Assembly: GCF_027622875.1 (NCBI RefSeq)
Contig: NZ_JAPZVP010000016.1
Coordinates: forward strand, 1-64,000
Source of the DNA: Glycomyces luteolus
Lineage (GTDB): Bacteria > Actinomycetota > Actinomycetes > Mycobacteriales > Micromonosporaceae
Length of the DNA stretch: 64,000 nucleotides
Reading direction: 5' to 3'
Below, piece by piece: positions 60,373 through 64,000 of the stretch (position 1 is the first letter of the stretch; each line of letters starts with the position of its first letter). The notes beneath the pieces are model-generated. The model was given only the letters and a program-made list of their open reading frames with translations, made no database searches and was not told where the DNA came from. The translations under genes were made by a program, and so were the position numbers.

Positions 60373-60467
60373 CGGCGCCACCGCCAAGTAGCTCTGGGTC
60401 TTCGTCACAGTCCGCATCGCGAGAACGGGTATGGATTCGGCCCGGGAAGTCTGCTAGCGTTCCAGCC

Positions 60468-60545
60468 ATGCGCAAGCCGATGCTCACCAAGCGGCGCGCG
60501 ATCGACTACTGCATGATCGCGACCACGCTCTGTCGAATGCCCTAG
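60468..60545 (+). CDS. Cys-containing leader peptide upstream of sseA
   Basis: A 25-residue ORF, MRKPMLTKRRAIDYCMIATTLCRMP, ending in TAG. TAGCGT at 60455-60460 makes it a leaderless transcript. Short LTKRRAxDLxRxxxxLCR peptides precede sulfur-metabolism genes in actinobacteria and act as cysteine-sensing attenuators. This one precedes a sulfurtransferase gene by 293 bases, so it probably links Cys supply to its expression. Confidence 0.65.
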   Translation: MRKPMLTKRRAIDYCMIATTLCRMP

Positions 60546-60838
60546 GCGACTCGCCCGGCCCGGAGAGGCCCGACGGCGGTCGCCGCATTGCGGCCCAGCG
60601 TGCGCGAACTTCAGAGCAAGGCTTGCGACTCACTCAAACCCAACTCCCGCTTGCGAAAAGCGGACCTCCTCGGGTGTGACGTCACATCGGCTTGAATCCA
60701 GGACCATCTGTCCAGGACGAACCCTGCTCAGCTGCGAATCGCAGCGTTCCGCCCCCGCTTCGCGACACGGTCTGGGCACGCTCTCGAACTCGGAAACTCG
60801 AAACTCAAGTCTCATTTACGTTCAGGAGAGAACAAGCC

Positions 60839-61690
60839 ATGGCTCGTGAAGACGTGCTGGTCACCGCCGATTGGGCGGAAGAGAACCTCGACACCCCCGG
60901 AGTCGTGTTCGTCGAGGTCGACGAAGACGCCTCCGCCTACGACTACGGCCACATCAAGGGCGCGGTGAAGATCGACTGGAAGGACGACCTCCAGGACCCG
61001 ATCCGCCGCGACTTCGTCAACCAGGAGCAGTTCTCGCAGCTCCTGTCCGAGCGCGGGATCTCGAACGACGACACCGTCGTCCTCTACGGCGGCAACAACA
61101 ACTGGTTCGCCGCCTACGCGTACTGGTACTTCAAGCTGTACGGCCACGAGGACGTCAAGCTCCTCGACGGCGGCCGCAAGAAGTGGGAGCTCGACGCCCG
61201 CGACGTGACCGCCGAGATCGTCAAGCGCGAAGCCACCAACTACGTCGCCAAGCCCCTCAACTGGGACCTGCGCGCCAAGCGCGACGAGGTCGAGGCCGCC
61301 ATCGGCGTCAAGAACCTCATCGACGTGCGCTCCCCCGACGAGTACGCCGGCCGCCTCCTGGCCCCGGCCCACCTCCCGCAGGAGCAGTCGCAGCGCGCCG
61401 GCCACATCCCGACCGCGCTCAGCGTGCCGTGGAGCAAGGCCGCCAACGAGGACGGGACCTTCAAGTCCGAGGCCGAACTGCGCGAGCTCTACGTCGGCGA
61501 GGCCGGCTTGGACGAAGGCAAGTCGACGATCGCGTACTGCCGCATCGGCGAGCGCTCCAGCCACACCTGGTTCGCGCTCCGCGAGCTCCTCGGCTACGAG
61601 GACGTGAAGAACTACGACGGCTCCTGGACCGAGTACGGCTCGCTGGTCGGCGTGCCGATCGCCCTCGGCGACGAGCCCGGCACCAAGTAA
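60839..61690 (+). CDS. sseA: Thiosulfate sulfurtransferase (rhodanese) SseA
   Basis: 283 residues from ATG 60839 (CAGGAGAGAAC upstream). Two rhodanese domains are present: VLVTADWAEENLDTPGVVFVEVDED...GHIKGAVKIDW in the inactive N-half, and NLIDVRSPDEYAGRL...RAGHIPTALSVPWS with the active loop CRIGERSSH (C234) in the C-half. It transfers sulfur from thiosulfate to an acceptor thiol. The DUF1416 gene follows, the common actinobacterial pairing, and the leader peptide precedes. Confidence 0.9.
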   Translation: MAREDVLVTADWAEENLDTPGVVFVEVDEDASAYDYGHIKGAVKIDWKDDLQDPIRRDFVNQEQFSQLLSERGISNDDTVVLYGGNNNWFAAYAYWYFKLYGHEDVKLLDGGRKKWELDARDVTAEIVKREATNYVAKPLNWDLRAKRDEVEAAIGVKNLIDVRSPDEYAGRLLAPAHLPQEQSQRAGHIPTALSVPWSKAANEDGTFKSEAELRELYVGEAGLDEGKSTIAYCRIGERSSHTWFALRELLGYEDVKNYDGSWTEYGSLVGVPIALGDEPGTK

Positions 61691-61721
61691 CCCACCGGCG
61701 ACGGTACTGAAAGGAACAACC

Positions 61722-62033
61722 ATGTCTGACAGCTGCGCTGCACCCGACCAGGACGCGGCCCTGCCGGCGTCGGTCGACATCGAGAAGGAGACCGTGCTCA
61801 CGGGCACCGTCGTGAACGACGAGGGCGAACTCGTGCAGGGCGCGTACGTGCGCCTGCTCGACGGCTCCGGCGAGTTCACGGCCGAGGTCGTGACCGGTGA
61901 GGGCGGGCAGTTCCGCTTCTTCGCCGCCCCCGGCAAGTGGACGCTCCGCGCGCTCTCGCGCTACGGCGACGCCACCGGCGAGGTCGAGGCCGACCGCGGT
62001 CTCAACGAGACCAAGCTCGCCGTGAGCCGCTAG
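61722..62033 (+). CDS. DUF1416 protein
   Basis: 103 residues from ATG 61722 (GAAAGGAAC upstream). ETVLTGTVVNDEGELVQGAYVRLLDGSGEFTAEVVTGEGGQFRFFAAPGKWTLRALSRYG is a carboxypeptidase-regulatory-like beta sandwich, the DUF1416 signature. It lies 31 bp after sseA and is probably co-transcribed with it in sulfur metabolism. The exact function is not known. Confidence 0.85.
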   Translation: MSDSCAAPDQDAALPASVDIEKETVLTGTVVNDEGELVQGAYVRLLDGSGEFTAEVVTGEGGQFRFFAAPGKWTLRALSRYGDATGEVEADRGLNETKLAVSR

Positions 62034-62037
62034 TCGA

Positions 62038-62715
62038 TCACGAACACCGAGACCGACCGGGGCGATTCAGCTCGTAACCCAGTCTGAAGGGCGGGGCCGC
62101 TTTCGCGGCCCCGCCTTTTGCCTTGCCGCCGAACGGCAACGGGCCCGGCCGCCCAGGGGGCCGGGGCCGGGGGGGGGGCGGGGGGGGGGAGCGGACCTGG
62201 TAGGAGCTGGCCCGGTTGGCCCAGCCGCCGGCGGCGGTGTTGAGGTTGGCGAGGTTGTCGATCCAGGTGGAGGACGTCCCGGTGGCGTCGGCGCTGTCGA
62301 AGAGCTTGACGTCGCACGAGCGATAGGTGTGCGCGGAGCTGGCCTTGTTGACGAAGCTCCCCATTCTGGTGATGGTGAACTCGACCGGTGAGTATCCGGC
62401 CGAGCAGGTGTAGGAGCCCGGCGCGGTCAGTGTGTGGGTGCCGTTGGCGGTCCCGTAGTTGGTGTCGTTGTACAGCCGCACCAGGACGCTGTCAGCCTGG
62501 AGGCCGTCCGAGTTCGCGGCGAGGGCCGCCTCCGGGGAGTCGGCGCAGGTGAGCTCCTCGCTGACGATGTCGTAGGCGCAGTGGTCGCCGGTGGTATCGG
62601 CCTGCGCGGTCGAGGGGGCGAGCGCCAGCGAGCCCGCCGCGAACGCCACCGAGAGTGCCACGGCGGCCTTCACGCGCCTGCCGAGCGGGGTGTCTTGCCA
62701 TGTGCGATCAGCCAT
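62038..62715 (-). CDS. Secreted crystallin-fold inhibitor-like protein with readthrough tail
   Basis: 225 residues from ATG 62715. The signal peptide is VKAAVALSVAFAAGSLALAPSTAQA. Two Cys pairs and a beta/gamma-crystallin-type region follow (DSVLVRLYNDTNYGTANGTHTLTAPGSYTC...ASSAHTYRSCDVKLFDSADATGTSSTWIDNLANLNTAAGGWANRASSYQV), as in peptidase-inhibitor I36 proteins. The paralogue 62822-63358 ends right after SFQVS. Here the stop is missing and the frame runs on through a C-rich tract and the terminator of the convergent gene, adding about 55 residues rich in Pro, Gly and Arg. The tail is probably a defect. Confidence 0.65.
   Translation of the reverse strand: MADRTWQDTPLGRRVKAAVALSVAFAAGSLALAPSTAQADTTGDHCAYDIVSEELTCADSPEAALAANSDGLQADSVLVRLYNDTNYGTANGTHTLTAPGSYTCSAGYSPVEFTITRMGSFVNKASSAHTYRSCDVKLFDSADATGTSSTWIDNLANLNTAAGGWANRASSYQVRSPPPPPPRPRPPGRPGPLPFGGKAKGGAAKAAPPFRLGYELNRPGRSRCS
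62089..62120 (+). terminator. Terminator of the sseA-DUF1416 operon
   Basis: An 11-bp stem (GGCGGGGCCGC / GCGGCCCCGCC) with a TTTC loop and TTTT lies 56 bases after the DUF1416 stop. The convergent inhibitor-like gene now reads through it. Confidence 0.8.
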
Positions 62716-62754
62716 GCCCGGAACCGTAGGCGCCGAAGCGGATACAAGAGCCGG

Positions 62755-62776
62755 TTCAGGTCGCATACGCGGCGTA
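62755..62776. promoter_or_regulatory. Palindromic upstream site, copy 1
   Basis: TCGCATACGCGGCGTA, with the inverted repeat TACGC-G-GCGTA, lies 40 bases upstream of the ATG at 62715 (minus strand). The same 22-base block with one difference lies at 63397-63418 before the paralogous gene. Sharing between two promoters suggests an operator or a common promoter core. Confidence 0.6.
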
Positions 62777-62821
62777 CACGCGGGTCCGGCCGCGAGCGCG
62801 GCCGGACCCTGTCGGAATCGG

Positions 62822-63358
62822 TCAGCTGACTTGGAAGGAGCCGGCTCGGTTGGCCCAGCCGCCGGCGGCGGTGTTGAGGTTGGCGAGGTTGTCGATCCAG
62901 GTGGAGGACGTCCCGGTGGCGTCGGAGTTGTCGAAGAGCTTGACGTCGCACGAGTGGTAGGTGTGCGCGGAGCTGGCGCGGTTGCTCCAGCCGGCGGATC
63001 CGAGGTTGACGACGGTGAACTCGATCGGCGAGTACGCGGCCGAGCAGGTGTAGGAGCCGTCGACGGTCAGTGTGAAGGTGCCGTTGGAGGTGCCGTAGTT
63101 GGCGTCGTCGTAGAGGCGCACCAGGGTGGTGGTCGCCTGGATGCCGGCGTCGGCCGCGAGGGCCGCTTCCTGGGTGTCGGAGCAGGAGAGTTCGTCGCGG
63201 GTGAGGTTGTAGACGCAGTGGTCGCCGGTGGTCTCGGCCTGCGCGGTCGCGGGGGCGAGGAGCAGTGTGCCGGCGGCGGCCGCGAAGGAGAGCGCCACGG
63301 CGGCCATGGCGCGCTTGCGGTCAGTGTTGGCGAGGTGTTTCATGTTGCGTTTGGCCAT
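62822..63358 (-). CDS. Secreted crystallin-fold inhibitor-like protein (intact)
   Basis: 178 residues from ATG 63358. The signal peptide is MAAVALSFAAAAGTLLLAPATAQA. The mature part has CVYNLTRDELSC, VRLYDDANYGTSNGTFTLTVDGSYTC and SCDVKLFDNSDATGTSSTWIDNLANLNTAAGGWANRAGSFQVS, a beta/gamma-crystallin/I36-type fold with two Cys pairs. It is the intact paralogue of 62038-62715. Divergent from the SARP gene, with the palindrome between them. The role could be protease inhibition. Confidence 0.7.
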   Translation of the reverse strand: MAKRNMKHLANTDRKRAMAAVALSFAAAAGTLLLAPATAQAETTGDHCVYNLTRDELSCSDTQEAALAADAGIQATTTLVRLYDDANYGTSNGTFTLTVDGSYTCSAAYSPIEFTVVNLGSAGWSNRASSAHTYHSCDVKLFDNSDATGTSSTWIDNLANLNTAAGGWANRAGSFQVS

Positions 63359-63396
63359 ATCCGAACCGTATGTGACACAGTGGATATGAAAGCAAC

Positions 63397-63419
63397 TTCA
63401 GATCGCATACGCGGCGTAT
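63397..63419. promoter_or_regulatory. Palindromic upstream site, copy 2
   Basis: ATACGC-G-GCGTAT, a perfect 13-base inverted repeat at 63407-63419, sits in a 22-base block nearly identical to that at 62755. It lies between the inhibitor-like gene (start 63358, minus) and the SARP gene (start 63484, plus), so it could serve both. Confidence 0.65.
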
Positions 63420-63483
63420 AGGAGGAAGCGACGCCTCGTCGCAAGCGCTTGCGGGCGTATGCCGCCGGTCGAAGGAGTCCCAC

Positions 63484-64000
63484 ATGGAGTTCCGGATGCT
63501 CGGACCACTCGAGGTGCTGGTCGAAGGGGTTCCCGTCCATCTGGGCGGCAGCCGCCAGCAGACAGTGCTCGGGGTGCTGCTCGCGAACGCGGGCCGTCCG
63601 CTGCCGCGGCAGCGGCTGGGCAGTCTGGTGTGGAACGATCCTCCGCCCTCAGCGGGGCCGAATCTGCGTACGTATCTGCGGCGCTTGCGTTCGGCGTTGA
63701 CCGATCCGTTGTCACTCGAGTCGCGGGTGGAGGTGGACCGGCGGCAGGTGACGTTGCGGACTGAGCCGGGGGAGCTCGATCTGGAGGTCTTCGACGGCTG
63801 GTGCCGCACGGCGGACCGGGCGAGGGAGGCGGGCGATGCGGCGAGGGCGGTCGACCTGTACGAGCGGGCGTTGCGGCTGTGGCGCGGGAGTCCGCTGGAG
63901 GGCATCGACGTCGACAACCCGCTGTACGCCACCGCCGTCGAGCTCACGGAGCGGCGCTATGCGGTGGAGTCGCGGCGGTGGGAGCTGCTGGTGGAGTCCG
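63484..64000 (+). CDS. SARP/AfsR-type transcriptional regulator (partial)
   Basis: The first 172 residues of a gene running off the window, from ATG 63484 (GAAGGAGTCCC upstream). The winged-helix domain (EFRMLGPLEVLVEGVPVHLGGSRQQTVLGVLLANAGRPLPRQRLGSLVWNDPPPSAGPNLRTYLRRLRSAL) is followed by the start of the BTAD domain (ELDLEVFDGWCRTADRAREAGDAARAVDLYERALRLWRGSPLEGIDVDNPLYATAVELTERRYAVESRRWELLVES). Members activate secondary metabolism or neighbouring genes. Its nearest possible target is the adjacent inhibitor-like gene with the palindrome. Confidence 0.8.
   Translation, partial: MEFRMLGPLEVLVEGVPVHLGGSRQQTVLGVLLANAGRPLPRQRLGSLVWNDPPPSAGPNLRTYLRRLRSALTDPLSLESRVEVDRRQVTLRTEPGELDLEVFDGWCRTADRAREAGDAARAVDLYERALRLWRGSPLEGIDVDNPLYATAVELTERRYAVESRRWELLVES

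Overview
The window is high-GC DNA with GTG and TTG starts and several leaderless promoters of the TAnnnT type. It carries an actinomycete GlnR, an SseA/DUF1416 sulfur pair, a SARP-type regulator, a DUF1707 protein, a Sensor-domain protein and many WXG-type proteins. This points to an Actinomycetota chromosome; the family cannot be fixed from sequence reading alone, and a Glycomyces or Stackebrandtia relative is only a guess.

0.2-9.7 kb is a polymorphic-toxin neighbourhood. It holds a WXG-YwqJ-type deaminase toxin with a YwqK-like MORN immunity gene in tandem duplicate, the second copy broken by a decayed IS701-like element. A second WXG protein is followed by a separately encoded candidate toxin domain with HxxD. 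Around them lie immunity-like genes (SUKH-3-like, SMI1/KNR4, unknown) and a frameshifted remnant.

9.95-18.3 kb (minus strand) is a run of WXG/ESX-like proteins, YbaB-like proteins and membrane proteins. No ESX core gene (EccB/C/D/E, mycosin) is present in the window.

18.7-26.2 kb (plus strand) reads as a conjugation-like type IV secretion operon: VirB2-like, VirB3/PrgI-like, VirB4-like ATPase, VirB6/TrbL-like membrane protein, VirB8-like protein, and a lytic transglycosylase-like/M23 peptidase. No relaxase and no VirD4 coupling protein are visible. The N-terminal linker of the VirB4-like gene contains five perfect DnaA boxes (TTATCCACA), written with codons that go against the local GC bias. 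26.6-32.6 kb adds a secreted metzincin-type protease, exported proteins, an ECF sigma factor with a coupled membrane protein, and a second copy of a proline-rich protein whose leader hairpin also occurs at 4.3 kb.

32.9-49 kb is mostly ordinary chromosome: zinc-ribbon/excalibur protein, large two-TM protein, GNAT, VTT-like membrane protein, DGHHKLAAY proteins, Sensor protein, methyltransferase, HEAT-like protein, AbiEi-like protein. A strange pair of tRNA halves in reversed order sits at 42.84-42.89 kb. 49-58 kb has a DUF1707 protein, a secreted subtilase, a GH43 arabinanase, a second copy of the ESX-like DDDPYA operon, and glnR. 58-64 kb has a membrane protein, an LmeA-like lipoprotein-type protein, a Cys-containing leader peptide followed by sseA and DUF1416, two crystallin-fold inhibitor-like secreted proteins with a shared palindromic upstream site, and the start of a SARP regulator.

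The most notable whole-window idea is that the WXG-type toxin/immunity loci and the T4SS-like machine form one island, so the effectors may leave through, or be regulated with, the VirB4-type machine. This is inference from co-location only.
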